From: Selenomonas sputigena ATCC 35185
Lineage (GTDB): Bacteria; Bacillota; Negativicutes; Selenomonadales; Selenomonadaceae
Reading direction: 5' to 3'
Assembly: GCF_000208405.1 (NCBI RefSeq)
Contig: NC_015437.1
Span: 1,109,501-1,173,500 of the forward strand
Length of the DNA: 64,000 nt
Below are positions 24,522 through 33,512 of the stretch, piece by piece. Position numbers and translations under genes: made by a program. The notes under the pieces were generated by a model that was not told the DNA's origin, made no database searches, and was given only the letters and a program-made list of their open reading frames with translations. Position 1 is the stretch's first letter. Each line of letters begins with the position of its first letter.

Positions 24522-24549
24522 GAGAATCACTGATAAATTCAGTGCTTCC
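24522..24549 (+). repeat. Dispersed hairpin repeat, copy 2 (inverted centre)
   Basis: CACTGATAAATTCAGTG followed by CTTCC. The loop TGATAAATTCA is the reverse complement of the TGAATTTATCA loop in copy 3 (50203-50229), while the flanking CTTCC keeps its orientation. Confidence 0.6.
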
Positions 24550-24593
24550 TTAAAGCCGATGATTGCTAGATGCAAATGGAAAGGATGGTCAAT

Positions 24594-25043
24594 ATGAGCT
24601 GGTGGAAAAATTGCTTCTTGGTGGCAACGGGCGTCGTTGCCGGAGCGCTGCTCTATGAAACGGTAATGAGCAACGATACGGACAATGATTGCGACGAAGA
24701 TGATGAGGCCGAGGAGTTTGAGCGGGACGGCGTGGAAATCCTCGTCGCGAAGGTGCGCCGCGAGGCGACGCTTGCTATGGCGCAGTGCGAAAACGATGAA
24801 GAGCGCGAAGCCGTCTACGCCCAAGTGAAGTCGTCTGTGCAGGAGATACAGGACGCTTTGGCGAAGAAAGGAGAAGCACTAATCGAGCAGTTGAAGGAAG
24901 AAGCCGAGCAGCAAGGGGAAGCGGCGGACGACGGCGTCGATAGGCACGTCCAAGACATCAAGGCTGCCATGCAGCAAGTCAGGGAATCCCTGGAGGACAC
25001 GCTGGAGTCGCTGAAGCCTGCTGCTCCTGAGCCTGCTTTGTGA
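24594..25043 (+). CDS. Membrane-anchored coiled-coil protein of unknown function
   Basis: 149 aa from ATG 24594, which has GGAAAGG 9 nt upstream; three earlier in-frame ATGs lack one. One N-terminal transmembrane segment (NCFLVATGVVAGALLYETVM), an acidic stretch rich in Asp/Glu, then a long Glu/Gln/Ala-rich helix likely to be a coiled coil. No catalytic motif and no family recognised. Monocistronic, ending at the terminator at 25062-25097. Confidence 0.65.
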   Translation: MSWWKNCFLVATGVVAGALLYETVMSNDTDNDCDEDDEAEEFERDGVEILVAKVRREATLAMAQCENDEEREAVYAQVKSSVQEIQDALAKKGEALIEQLKEEAEQQGEAADDGVDRHVQDIKAAMQQVRESLEDTLESLKPAAPEPAL

Positions 25044-25061
25044 GGGGATAATACGGTGTCA

Positions 25062-25097
25062 AAACGCGGGCACGGAGAATGCTCGCGTTTATTTATT
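25062..25097 (+). terminator. Intrinsic terminator before comEA
   Basis: AAACGCGGGCA pairs with TGCTCGCGTTT (one G-U) around a 7-nt loop and is followed by ATTTATTG. Confidence 0.75.
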
Positions 25098-25135
25098 GTT
25101 GAAAATGGCAGGAAAAATATAAAACTTTATAGAAT

Positions 25136-25149
25136 ATTCCATATATGGA
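25136..25149. promoter_or_regulatory. 14-bp palindrome upstream of comEA
   Basis: Perfect TTCCATATATGGAA, 58 bp before the comEA start in an AT-rich stretch. A TATAAA-like -10 lies just upstream near 25118. Possible operator for competence genes; not recognised as a known box. Confidence 0.35.
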
Positions 25150-25206
25150 AGAATGAATGCGAAATCGTCTTGCTAGAGGTGCAGTTCTGCTTAGGAGGCT
25201 GAAACC

Positions 25207-25803
25207 ATGCCGATGTTCAAGAAGTCGATGCTTGTGCTCCTGGCCGTCGTTGCCCTTGCGGCGGGCGGTGCGTTCTATGCGGGGATTCATGGACAAGAGG
25301 AAGCCGTCACGCTCGATGCGGGCACGACGCCTCAAGGGGAAGCGCTGGTAAAAGAGAGCGAGATCGTCGTCTATGTTGCGGGCGCGGTCAATCATCCGGG
25401 CGTTGTGCAGCTCGCCGAGGGGGCACGCGCGAAAGATGCGGTCGATGCCTGCGGCGGCTTCCTGCCGACGGCGGATACGAACGGCGTGAACCTCGCGCAG
25501 AAGCTCAAGGACGGCATGCAGGTCACCGTGCCCGAGAAATCTCCGCAAGGCATGGCGGTGCAGGGCGCGGCGGGCGGCGTACAGGCGGGGGCGGCGAGGC
25601 CCTTGCCCGAAGGCATGGTGAACATCAACACGGCTGACGAGAAGGAGCTGGACAAGCTGCCGGGTATCGGTCCCGCTATGGCAAAGCGCATCATCGAGTA
25701 CCGCACGGAAAACGGCGCGTTCCAATCGCCCGAGGAGATCAAGCGCGTCAAGGGCATTGGTGATGCGAAGTATGAGAAGATGAAGGACAAGATTGCATTG
25801 TGA
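25207..25803 (+). CDS. comEA: ComEA-family competence DNA-binding protein
   Basis: 198 aa. Signal-anchor at residues 5-26 (KKSMLVLLAVVALAAGGAFY), a SLBB domain (IVVYVAGAVNHPGVVQLAEG...), a Gly/Ala linker, then a double helix-hairpin-helix DNA-binding domain with NINTADEKELDKLPGIGPAMAKRIIEYR and KGIGDAKYEKMK. It binds incoming double-stranded DNA at the cell envelope. SD AGGAGG; the next gene is comEC, the standard order. Confidence 0.93.
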   Translation: MPMFKKSMLVLLAVVALAAGGAFYAGIHGQEEAVTLDAGTTPQGEALVKESEIVVYVAGAVNHPGVVQLAEGARAKDAVDACGGFLPTADTNGVNLAQKLKDGMQVTVPEKSPQGMAVQGAAGGVQAGAARPLPEGMVNINTADEKELDKLPGIGPAMAKRIIEYRTENGAFQSPEEIKRVKGIGDAKYEKMKDKIAL

Positions 25804-25868
25804 AGAGAGCGATAGCGCTTCTTTGAGGAATGTGATGCGTATAAGGAAGCTGAGGGGCAGGGTTTGCC

Positions 25869-28265
25869 ATGCGGTATGGACAGCAGCAGCTTGTTTTTCT
25901 CAACGGGCTTTTCCTTGTGCTTTTGTTCGGCATCTATGGCGAGGATTTGCTGCATGTCTCGCTTGGCGCTCTCGCCATCGGCATGGCGGGGTTCTTCTTC
26001 TTGTCGCTTTTTCTTCTCGTGCGTGAGAGCAGCAGGACGTGGCTGGCGTTCTTGCTGCTCTTTCTTTTTTTCGGCGCGTGGCGCTTCGCTTGGGGCGAGG
26101 CTCTGCCCGCTGATGATGTTTCACATTGGCTCGGGCGTGAGACTTCAGTCGAGGGCGTGCTCGTCGAAGCGCCGCATGTGCGGCGGACGGCGCAAGGTGT
26201 GCTCGTGCGTTATACAGTGGAGGTGAAGCGCGTGCGCATCTCCGGCGAGAAGCAGGCGGCATCGGGAGCGCTCTACGTCTCGGAGATGCGCGAAAATGTC
26301 GGCGACTTGCCTGAGATTGGCGCGGAAATCACGGCTTTGGGGAAGGTCAAGGGCATCTATGGCTACGGCAATCCCGGGCGCATTGATGTGGAGCGTGCGG
26401 CGGCGGTCAAGGGTGTGCGTGCGCGTCTATCGGCGAAGAAGCCGGGGATTCATTGGGAGGCGGGGGAGGCATATCCCGTGCTGCGTTGGAGCGAGCGGGT
26501 GCGCTCGGCATACCGCGCTTCGATGGAGAGCGTGATGCCCAAGGAAGATGCGGCGGCGATCTTCGCCATGCTCTTCGGCGGCTACGAGGGCATAAAGCCC
26601 GAACTTGTCGAGGCGTTCACGGCGACGGGCATCGTGCACATCCTTTCGGTGTCCGGCTCACATATCACGCTGTTGGCGGCGGTCATGGCTTGGCTCGGCG
26701 CACTCCTTCGCCTGCGTCCCGTCGTGACGGCTGTTTTCGTCACCGTCGTCGTCGTGCTGTACTGCGTGCTCGCGGGCTGCGTGCCTCCGGCTGTTCGTGC
26801 GGGCGCGATGGGACTGCTCGCATTTTTCGCTCTCGCCTTGGAGCGCGAAAGCGATGCGCGGCGGCTTCTGGCTCTCGTCGGCATGGCGCTGCTCTTCTTC
26901 GAGCCGCTTTTGGCGTTCGATGTCAGCTTCCAGCTATCGTTCGCGGCGACAGCTGGGCTTCTCTACCTTGCGCCGCCTTTTTGCGAGCGCCTTTCGACTT
27001 TGCGCTTTCTGCCGCGCTTCGTCGTGCTGAGCCTTGCCGTCACGCTCGGGGCGCAGCTCGCGACCTTGCCGCTCCTCGCGTGGTACTTCCACCGACTGTC
27101 GCTTTCGTCGCTCATCGCCAACATCATCGTCGTGCCCGTCGTGGAACTCGTCATCGTTGCGGGGCTTTTCGCGGGACTCGCGTCCTTCGTGCTGCCGTTT
27201 TTGGCAAAGATCGTCTTTCTTGCGGACAGTCTGCTCTTGGGACTTGTCTACGAGTGCACGCGGCTCTTGGCGGTTATGCCCGGCGGTGAGGTGTATTTGC
27301 CGACGCTTTCCGCGCCGCTCGCGCTCGGCTACTTCGCCGTGCTTACTGTATTTGTGCAGCCTGAGGAGCGGCGAGAAGCTGTCTTCTCTTGGTGCAGAGA
27401 ACGGCGCAAGGTGATTTTTGCCGCAATTCTGTTCGCTGCTGCAGCCGTCGCCTTATGGCAGATTTCACGTCCACAGGAGATGGCAGTGCATTTCATCGAC
27501 GTGGGACAGGGCGATGCGGCTCTCGTCGTGACGCCGCACGGCAGAGCCTTGATGATCGATACAGGCGGCACGCGCGATGGCGGTTATGATATCGGTTTGC
27601 GCGTCGATGTGCCGTATCTTTCGCATTACGGCGTGCGAAGGCTCGACTATATCATCCTCACGCATGTGCACGAGGATCATGCGGGCGGCGCGGGCGGTAT
27701 CGTGCGCCATATTCCCGTCGGCATGATTTTGACGGCGCATGAGCCGCGCAGCGAGTATGCACGCGTGCTCGGCTGCTCTCTCGATGCGCCTGAGATGCAG
27801 CATCTAGCTCCTGCGGAGGCGGGTGAGCACATTGATCTCGACGGCGTGGCGGTCGACATCCTCTACGCGCCTCAGATGGAGGACGGTGCAGCGGAGGGTG
27901 CTACGGGAAACGAGTATTCGAACGTCATCCGCGTGAGCTATGGTGCGGCGTCGTTCCTCTTCACGGGTGATCTCGTAGCGGAGCAGGAGAAGGCTATGCT
28001 CGTGGAGGGGAAGAATCCTCAATGCACCGTCCTGAAGGTCGCACACCACGGCTCGAAAACCTCGACGACGGAGGATTTCCTCGCTGCCGCACAGCCGCGC
28101 TTCGCCGTCATCAGCGTCGGCCGGGACAATAACTTCGGTCATCCCGCTCCGGAGGTTATCGGGCGTCTGCAGAAAAATGGCATAAAAATCTACCGCACCG
28201 ACGAGGATGGTGCGGTCGTATGCAGGACGGACGGAAAGACGCTGCGAATAGAAACGTTTCGCTGA
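25869..28265 (+). CDS. comEC: ComEC/Rec2-family DNA uptake channel
   Basis: 798 aa. N-terminal DUF4131 and membrane region (residues 1 to about 530, many hydrophobic helices; Competence domain with GIVHILSVSGSHITLLAA), then a C-terminal metallo-beta-lactamase-like domain from about residue 540 (MAVHFIDVGQGDAALVVTPHGRAL cut by motif) with the metal motif HVHEDHAGG near residue 600 and VLKVAHHGSKTST. Intact and full length, so DNA uptake capacity is plausible. It lies 65 bp after comEA. Confidence 0.93.
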   Translation: MRYGQQQLVFLNGLFLVLLFGIYGEDLLHVSLGALAIGMAGFFFLSLFLLVRESSRTWLAFLLLFLFFGAWRFAWGEALPADDVSHWLGRETSVEGVLVEAPHVRRTAQGVLVRYTVEVKRVRISGEKQAASGALYVSEMRENVGDLPEIGAEITALGKVKGIYGYGNPGRIDVERAAAVKGVRARLSAKKPGIHWEAGEAYPVLRWSERVRSAYRASMESVMPKEDAAAIFAMLFGGYEGIKPELVEAFTATGIVHILSVSGSHITLLAAVMAWLGALLRLRPVVTAVFVTVVVVLYCVLAGCVPPAVRAGAMGLLAFFALALERESDARRLLALVGMALLFFEPLLAFDVSFQLSFAATAGLLYLAPPFCERLSTLRFLPRFVVLSLAVTLGAQLATLPLLAWYFHRLSLSSLIANIIVVPVVELVIVAGLFAGLASFVLPFLAKIVFLADSLLLGLVYECTRLLAVMPGGEVYLPTLSAPLALGYFAVLTVFVQPEERREAVFSWCRERRKVIFAAILFAAAAVALWQISRPQEMAVHFIDVGQGDAALVVTPHGRALMIDTGGTRDGGYDIGLRVDVPYLSHYGVRRLDYIILTHVHEDHAGGAGGIVRHIPVGMILTAHEPRSEYARVLGCSLDAPEMQHLAPAEAGEHIDLDGVAVDILYAPQMEDGAAEGATGNEYSNVIRVSYGAASFLFTGDLVAEQEKAMLVEGKNPQCTVLKVAHHGSKTSTTEDFLAAAQPRFAVISVGRDNNFGHPAPEVIGRLQKNGIKIYRTDEDGAVVCRTDGKTLRIETFR

Positions 28266-28301
28266 TATAGGTGCAAGGACATGATTCGCATCATGAAAAG
28301 A

Positions 28302-28336
28302 TTGAACACCACAATAGTGTACGCTATAATGTACAC
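28302..28336 (+). promoter_or_regulatory. Promoter with an overlapping dyad, glycosyltransferase gene
   Basis: TTGAAC (28302-28307), 17-bp spacer, perfect TATAAT (28325-28330). The -10 is flanked by inverted arms GTGTAC (28317-28322) and GTACAC (28331-28336), so a dimeric regulator bound there would cover the promoter. A leader of about 95 nt follows. Confidence 0.65.
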
Positions 28337-28432
28337 GGAGAGTTTACATCCTTGAAGTGGAGTGCGCCCTTCGAGTTTGAGCTCTTGGATTTTCACGCTA
28401 AAAAATAGATTTTGGTGGATATGGAGGAAGAT

Positions 28433-29719
28433 ATGAGCTTTAATTATGGAGAAGTCATTGAAGTTCAGCCGGAAGGGGAAAGCTCTGAGATCCGCAAGAG
28501 GAATGCCTTTATCCGACGTGAAATTGTAGCAAATTTTTGTGTGGGAAAAAATCCGCCATTGGTGACAGTATGTTTTCAGGCGTACAATCATTTGGAAGAT
28601 CAGACGAAGATGGCGATTCATGCGCTTCTTCAATATACACAGAATGTTGATTATGAATTGATTCTTATCGATAACGGGTCGACGGATGGGACTTTAGAGT
28701 TTTTTCGTAGTATTCCGTATGAGAAGAAGCGTATTTTTCATGTGAGAGAAAATCGCGGAGCATTAGCTGGATATATTGCGGCGAAAAATTCGGCGGGTGG
28801 TGAATTTATTCGCGGGAGATACGTTTCATTCGTTCCAGGGGATGTTATTGTCACAAAAGATTGGCTTAAAAATCTCGTTACTTGTATGGAATCGGATTCG
28901 CGCATTGGGATGGTTGTTCCTGTTGCAAACTATACAAGCAATCATCAGAAGATTACGTTGCCATTTTCCAATTATGAAGAAATGCAGGAAGTAGCGGCTG
29001 CCCATAATATTAGTAATCCTAAAAAGTGGGAGGAGTGCCTGCGCGTTATTCCTACGACGTCGCTGCTTCGTTCATCTCTGCGGAAGTTGTACGAGTTGGA
29101 TCATGCTTTTTATTATAATTTTTCTGACGACGATCTTTCCTTTACTTATCGCCGTTTGGGCTATCGCTTGATGATTTGTCGTGATACGTTTGTTTATCAT
29201 GCAGAAGGAAGCACGATGACAGGCGAGGATTATCAGTTGGATATACAGACGGGACGTGAGATTTTCCGACGTAAATATTTTGGAATCGATCCTTGGGATG
29301 ATACGCGCTTGGATGCGGAACTTCGAGATAAGTGCCTAAGCTTTGTTCCTGTACGCAAGGAACATCGCATTTTGGGTATTGATATACGCTGTGGTGCCGA
29401 TTTACTTCATTTCAAGAATGGGCTTCGGGGCGTTGGGTTTGAGCCTGTGAAGCTTTCCGCGCTTGTTCAAGATGCAAAATATTGGCAGGATCTGCAGACG
29501 GTTTGTGATGAGGAAGTTTTTTGTCGGTCGCAGCGCGATTTTTCCGAGACTCTGCGTGGGCGCACCTATGATTATATTATTCTTGGTGAGCCGCTTTGCA
29601 ATTATGAAGAACCACAGGCGATGCTTGAAATGATGCGAGATCATCTTTCCCTAGGAGGAAGAATGACGGGGCGCGTAGAAAAGGACGGAGAAGTGTTTGT
29701 ATTGGAACGCAATGCGTAG
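28433..29719 (+). CDS. Family 2 glycosyltransferase with a C-terminal extension
   Basis: 428 aa. GT-A fold: PLVTVCFQAYNHLEDQTKMA, nucleotide-sugar motif ELILIDNGSTDGT (near residue 75) and acidic GDVIVTKDWL; the acceptor region includes FSDDDLSFTYRRLGYRL. The last 110 residues (ILGIDIRCGADLLHFKNGL...YDYIILGEPLCNYEEPQAMLE) resemble a degenerate methyltransferase-like Rossmann domain. ATG 28433 has GGAGGA upstream. The gene is clearly more AT-rich than its neighbours and has a private promoter and terminator, consistent with acquisition by transfer. The acceptor (surface glycan or protein) is unknown. Confidence 0.82.
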   Translation: MSFNYGEVIEVQPEGESSEIRKRNAFIRREIVANFCVGKNPPLVTVCFQAYNHLEDQTKMAIHALLQYTQNVDYELILIDNGSTDGTLEFFRSIPYEKKRIFHVRENRGALAGYIAAKNSAGGEFIRGRYVSFVPGDVIVTKDWLKNLVTCMESDSRIGMVVPVANYTSNHQKITLPFSNYEEMQEVAAAHNISNPKKWEECLRVIPTTSLLRSSLRKLYELDHAFYYNFSDDDLSFTYRRLGYRLMICRDTFVYHAEGSTMTGEDYQLDIQTGREIFRRKYFGIDPWDDTRLDAELRDKCLSFVPVRKEHRILGIDIRCGADLLHFKNGLRGVGFEPVKLSALVQDAKYWQDLQTVCDEEVFCRSQRDFSETLRGRTYDYIILGEPLCNYEEPQAMLEMMRDHLSLGGRMTGRVEKDGEVFVLERNA

Positions 29720-29752
29720 GGTCTGAGGCCTCGGTTTCGGGATATGAAGATG

Positions 29753-29794
29753 AATAATTCCAGCGGTTCCAAAGTTGCTGGAATTATTTTTATT
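29753..29794 (+). terminator. Terminator of the glycosyltransferase gene
   Basis: Perfect 12-bp stem AATAATTCCAGC/GCTGGAATTATT with a 12-nt loop and a following TTTATTTG. Confidence 0.85.
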
Positions 29795-29970
29795 TGTAAT
29801 TTCCCTCCACATAATGTTAATATATTGTTAGTATTAGGGGCGGATGTGTAAAGATGAGTGGCTGATTTTATCCGCGATTTCTATAGCTATGATTTTGCTT
29901 CAATGATATAATGGAGCACATAGGAGGTTCTTTTTCGCGATCGGCATTTGTCATAGGAGGGAACGAGCGT

Positions 29971-30954
29971 ATGCGCTATCTGTGGCTGATTTTCGCAATC
30001 GCTGCCTTGGGCGGCGGCGCTTGGCTCGGCTATGAGGGGGAGTGGTGGAAGGCCGGCGCGATGGTTTTTCTCGGTGGCTTTACACTTTTTCAGGCGAGGG
30101 GACTGCGCGACGGGAAGCAGAGGCTGAAGCTCAAGAGGGCGCAGCTGCAGGGGCTGCCCGATGCGCGAGCGGAGCTTCTGGAAGCGAGTTTTGCCAAGGC
30201 GGCAGGCGACTACGATGTTCTGCAGGATTTGCGGCAAAAGGTGAAGGATCGCGAGATGTCGCAGGAGCTTGTCGCCCTGCAGCATGTTGCGGGCAATATG
30301 CTGCGCTATCTGGAGCGCAATCCCGAACGCATCGCGGCAGCGGAGGATTTCATCGAGATATATCAGGAGAAGGCGGCCGTCATGCTGCGCCAGTATGTCG
30401 AGCTTGAGGAAACGCAGCTCGCCTCCGAAGAGGTGGTGCAGGCGAAGCGGCGTGTCAAGGAGATGCTTTCTTCCCTGCGCACGACGTATGAGGAGGAGTT
30501 CAAGCGCGTCATCAACTATCAGCTCATGGATCTCAACGCTGAGATCGAGGTGCTGCAGCACTCGATGAAGGGGCAGGCGATGGGGGAAGCGTGCGCCGTG
30601 CCCGAAGCGACGGAGCAGCCCTTCGTAAGGCCAGGCGCGCAGCATCCGATGAAGGCGACGAACGCGACGCCGATCTTCCTGCAGAAGGTTTCGAGTCTCG
30701 CGCGAGGGACGAGCGCCATACCGCAGGAGCTTTACTGGCAAGTCGTGCGGCGCAAGATCAAGGCGTCGCTGCTCGGCATATTCCTCGGCGGCTTCGGTGC
30801 GCACAAGTTTTTTCTGGGCAAGAATTTTCAGGGCGTTGGCTACATCCTGTTCCTCTGGACGGGACTGCCGATCTTCGTCGGCTTCATCGAGGGCGTGCGT
30901 TGGCTCTTCATGCCCGTCGATGATTTTTACTTCGATTACTGTGATGAGGATTAG
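29971..30954 (+). CDS. XpaC-like protein (5-bromo-4-chloroindolyl phosphate hydrolysis family) with C-terminal TM2 domain
   Basis: 327 aa. Two N-terminal membrane segments (residues 3-20 and 25-40), a long charged helical region, and a C-terminal TM2 domain (KASLLGIFLGGFGAHKFFLG...GYILFLWTGLPIFVGFIEG). ATG 29971 is chosen because GGAGGGA lies 9 nt upstream; an earlier in-frame ATG at 29911 lacks an SD. XpaC-like proteins usually precede TelA, as here (26 bp). The cellular role of the pair is unclear; envelope stress or toxic anion tolerance has been proposed for the family. Confidence 0.8.
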   Translation: MRYLWLIFAIAALGGGAWLGYEGEWWKAGAMVFLGGFTLFQARGLRDGKQRLKLKRAQLQGLPDARAELLEASFAKAAGDYDVLQDLRQKVKDREMSQELVALQHVAGNMLRYLERNPERIAAAEDFIEIYQEKAAVMLRQYVELEETQLASEEVVQAKRRVKEMLSSLRTTYEEEFKRVINYQLMDLNAEIEVLQHSMKGQAMGEACAVPEATEQPFVRPGAQHPMKATNATPIFLQKVSSLARGTSAIPQELYWQVVRRKIKASLLGIFLGGFGAHKFFLGKNFQGVGYILFLWTGLPIFVGFIEGVRWLFMPVDDFYFDYCDED

Positions 30955-30980
30955 GCAGAGCAGATAAAGGAGAGGGAGAA

Positions 30981-32135
30981 ATGGCGGAAATCAATCTGGA
31001 AGATCTCTTGAGCAAGCGTGCACAGCAGCCGCAGGAAAAGGCGCTGGAACTTGCGCCTGAAAAGGAGCTTGAGCGCATTGCGCAGGCGGTTGAGGAACTG
31101 ACGCCTGCGGAGCGTGCCGAGGTGGAGAAGATCAAGGAGGGGCTTGACCTCACGGACTCGGCGGCGATCATCGACTTCGGCACGGCGGCGCAGAAGAACA
31201 TCGCCGACTTTTCGGACAGCATTCTTTGCAACGTGCGTGCGAAGGACAGCGGTTATGTCGGCGAGCTTCTGGGCGAGCTTCTGACGAATGTCAAGAGCTT
31301 CGAGCCGAAGTCATCGGACGGCGGCTTTTTGAAGAAGCTGCCGCTCGTCAGCTCCCTCGTCGGCAAGGCGGAGACGATGATGCAGGGCTACGAGAAGGTT
31401 TCCGTGCAGGTCGAGAAGGTCAAGACATCGCTGCAGAAGGCGCGCATGCTCATGATGAAGGATGTCACGATGCTCGATACTCTCTTTGCGAAGAATCTTG
31501 AGTACTTCAAGACGCTGGAACTTTACATTCGCGCGGGCGAGGAGAAGATGCAGGAGATGCGTGAAGTCACGCTGCCCAAGCTGCGTGCGCAGGCCGCCGC
31601 TTCGAGCGATCCGATGGCGGCGCAGGTCGTCAGCGATTTTGAGAGTTCCGTCGAGCGCTTCGAGAAGAAGGTGCATGACCTCAAGATCAGCAAGACGATC
31701 TCCATCCAGACGGCACCGCAGATCCGACTCATACAGAACAACGACAAGGTTCTCATCGACCGTGTGCAGAGTGCAATCTACAACTCGATTCCGCTGTGGA
31801 AGAATCAGATGGTCATAGCGCTCGGTCTTGCGAACCAGAAGAAGGTTCTTGAGATGCAGCATTCGGTCAATGAGATGACGAACGACCTTTTGAAGAAGAA
31901 TGCGGAAATGCTCAAGATCGGCACGATCGAGACGGCGAAGGAGAACGAGCGCAGCATCGTGGACATCGAAACGGTGCGCAAGGTGAACGACGACCTCGTG
32001 ACGACGATCGAGGAAACGCTGAAAATCCAGCAGGAAGGCAGGGCGAAAAGGCGCGCGGCGGAAGCCGAGCTTGTCGAGTTGGAAGGCAGACTCAAGAAGG
32101 CACTCGAAAGCACGCTCGACGGGCGAAGCGGTTGA
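30981..32135 (+). CDS. TelA-family toxic anion resistance protein
   Basis: 384 aa, predicted soluble and mostly alpha-helical with long coiled-coil stretches. The family core runs through VQVEKVKTSLQKARMLMMKD, SIPLWKNQMVIALGLANQKK and the C-terminal helix. Name derives from tellurite resistance; general function unsettled. SD AAGGAGAGGG. Its stop codon overlaps the -35 box of the purine operon promoter. Confidence 0.87.
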   Translation: MAEINLEDLLSKRAQQPQEKALELAPEKELERIAQAVEELTPAERAEVEKIKEGLDLTDSAAIIDFGTAAQKNIADFSDSILCNVRAKDSGYVGELLGELLTNVKSFEPKSSDGGFLKKLPLVSSLVGKAETMMQGYEKVSVQVEKVKTSLQKARMLMMKDVTMLDTLFAKNLEYFKTLELYIRAGEEKMQEMREVTLPKLRAQAAASSDPMAAQVVSDFESSVERFEKKVHDLKISKTISIQTAPQIRLIQNNDKVLIDRVQSAIYNSIPLWKNQMVIALGLANQKKVLEMQHSVNEMTNDLLKKNAEMLKIGTIETAKENERSIVDIETVRKVNDDLVTTIEETLKIQQEGRAKRRAAEAELVELEGRLKKALESTLDGRSG

Positions 32136-32161
32136 CAGCGTTTCCTTTCATCTGCTATCAT
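32132..32161 (+). promoter_or_regulatory. Promoter of the purine operon
   Basis: Perfect TTGACA (32132-32137) overlapping the telA stop, 18-bp spacer, TATCAT (32156-32161). purE begins 30 bp downstream. No guanine-type riboswitch fits in this short leader, so control must act on the DNA or elsewhere. Confidence 0.7.
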
Positions 32162-32191
32162 ACACTAAAGAGAAAAGGAGATGGAACTTTC

Positions 32192-32683
32192 ATGAAAGCA
32201 GCTCTTTTTATGGGCAGTGACTCAGATTGGCCGATCATGAAGCCAGCGGTGGAGCTTCTCAAGGAATTCGGCGTCGAGGTCGACGTCATCGTGGCGTCGG
32301 CGCACCGCACGCCTGCGAAGGTGCATGAGTATGCCGAAAACGCGCGTGAAAACGGCGTCGGCGTCATCATTGCAGCGGCGGGCGCGGCAGCGCACTTGGC
32401 GGGCGTCATCGCGAGCTACACGACGCTTCCCGTCATCGGCGTGCCGATCAACGCGACGCCTTTGAACGGGCTCGACGCGCTCTTGAGCACGGTGCAGATG
32501 CCGTCGGGCATCCCCGTCGCGACGATGGCGGTCAACGGCGCGAAGAATGCGGCGGTCTTCGCCCTCGAAATCTTCGGTGCAGGCGATGCCGCTGTTGCAA
32601 AGCAGCTCGAAGGGTATCGCGAGAAGCTCAGGGAAGGCGTGGCAAAGAAGGCGGCGCGCGTCGCATCCCAAGTCAACCAGTGA
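32192..32683 (+). CDS. purE: N5-carboxyaminoimidazole ribonucleotide mutase (class I PurE)
   Basis: 163 aa. Converts N5-CAIR to CAIR. Signature [13 protein letters not shown], catalytic-His segment [13 protein letters not shown] and [15 protein letters not shown] 32192 follows AAAGGAG at 11 nt; the longer frame upstream overlaps telA. Class I PurE requires PurK, which is not in this window. Confidence 0.96.
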   Translation: MKAALFMGSDSDWPIMKPAVELLKEFGVEVDVIVASAHRTPAKVHEYAENARENGVGVIIAAAGAAAHLAGVIASYTTLPVIGVPINATPLNGLDALLSTVQMPSGIPVATMAVNGAKNAAVFALEIFGAGDAAVAKQLEGYREKLREGVAKKAARVASQVNQ

Positions 32684-32707
32684 GAACGTAACGGAGGACA
32701 AAAGATC

Positions 32708-33421
32708 ATGAGCAAGAAGGTTCTGTACGAAGGCAAAGCAAAAATCATGTACGAGATGGAAAATCCCGACGAATTGCTCGTCTATTACAAGGACGATGCG
32801 ACGGCAGGCAACGGCGCGAAGAAGGGCACGATCGTCGACAAGGGCGTCATGAACAACAAGATCACGGCTTTTTTCTTTGACCTCCTGAAGAAGAACGGCA
32901 TCGACCATCACTGCATCAGCATGCCGAGCGACCGTGAGATGATCGTCAAGAAGCTTGAGATCATTCCTCTTGAGGTCGTCGTGCGCAATATTGCGGCGGG
33001 CAGCCTTGCCGAGCGCCTCGGCCTTGAAGAAGGCACGAAGATGGCGATTCCCATCGTGGAACTTTACTACAAGAGCGATGAACTCGGCGATCCGATGATC
33101 AACCACTACCATGTCAAGGCGATGGCGATGGCGACGGATGAGGAGATTCGTGAGATTGAGCGCCAGGCCTTGAAGGTCAACGAGATCATGATGGCGCATC
33201 TGAAGACGAAGAAGATTACGCTCGTCGATTTCAAGCTGGAATTCGGCAGGGACAAGAACGGTACGATCATTCTTGCCGACGAGATCTCGCCGGACAACTG
33301 CCGCTTCTGGGACAGCGATACGAACGAGAAGCTCGATAAGGACAGATTTCGCCGTGACCTCGGCAACGTGGAGGACGCCTACAAAGAGATTCTGCGCCGC
33401 CTGACAGGCGAGGAGAGATAA
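32708..33421 (+). CDS. purC: Phosphoribosylaminoimidazole-succinocarboxamide (SAICAR) synthase
   Basis: 237 aa ATP-dependent ligase joining aspartate to CAIR. Typical [16 protein letters not shown] start, [19 protein letters not shown] and [14 protein letters not shown] segments. SD GGAGG 10 nt upstream, 24 bp after purE. A GC-rich stem (33432-33461) lies between it and purM. Confidence 0.96.
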   Translation: MSKKVLYEGKAKIMYEMENPDELLVYYKDDATAGNGAKKGTIVDKGVMNNKITAFFFDLLKKNGIDHHCISMPSDREMIVKKLEIIPLEVVVRNIAAGSLAERLGLEEGTKMAIPIVELYYKSDELGDPMINHYHVKAMAMATDEEIREIERQALKVNEIMMAHLKTKKITLVDFKLEFGRDKNGTIILADEISPDNCRFWDSDTNEKLDKDRFRRDLGNVEDAYKEILRRLTGEER

Positions 33422-33431
33422 TAGCCCGCAG

Positions 33432-33461
33432 CCCGCCGCCATTCTGTTGGATGGCGGTGGG
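33432..33461 (+). promoter_or_regulatory. GC-rich stem-loop in the purC-purM spacer
   Basis: CCCGCCGCCAT (33432-33442) pairs with ATGGCGGTGGG (33451-33461, one G-U) around an 8-nt loop and is followed only by TTTG, so it is a weak terminator at best. It may stabilise the upstream mRNA or tune purM-D expression. Confidence 0.4.
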
Positions 33462-33512
33462 TTTGTGTATTTCTTTACAGTTTTCGTTTTCGATTGTGTT
33501 GGAGGAGGCAGA

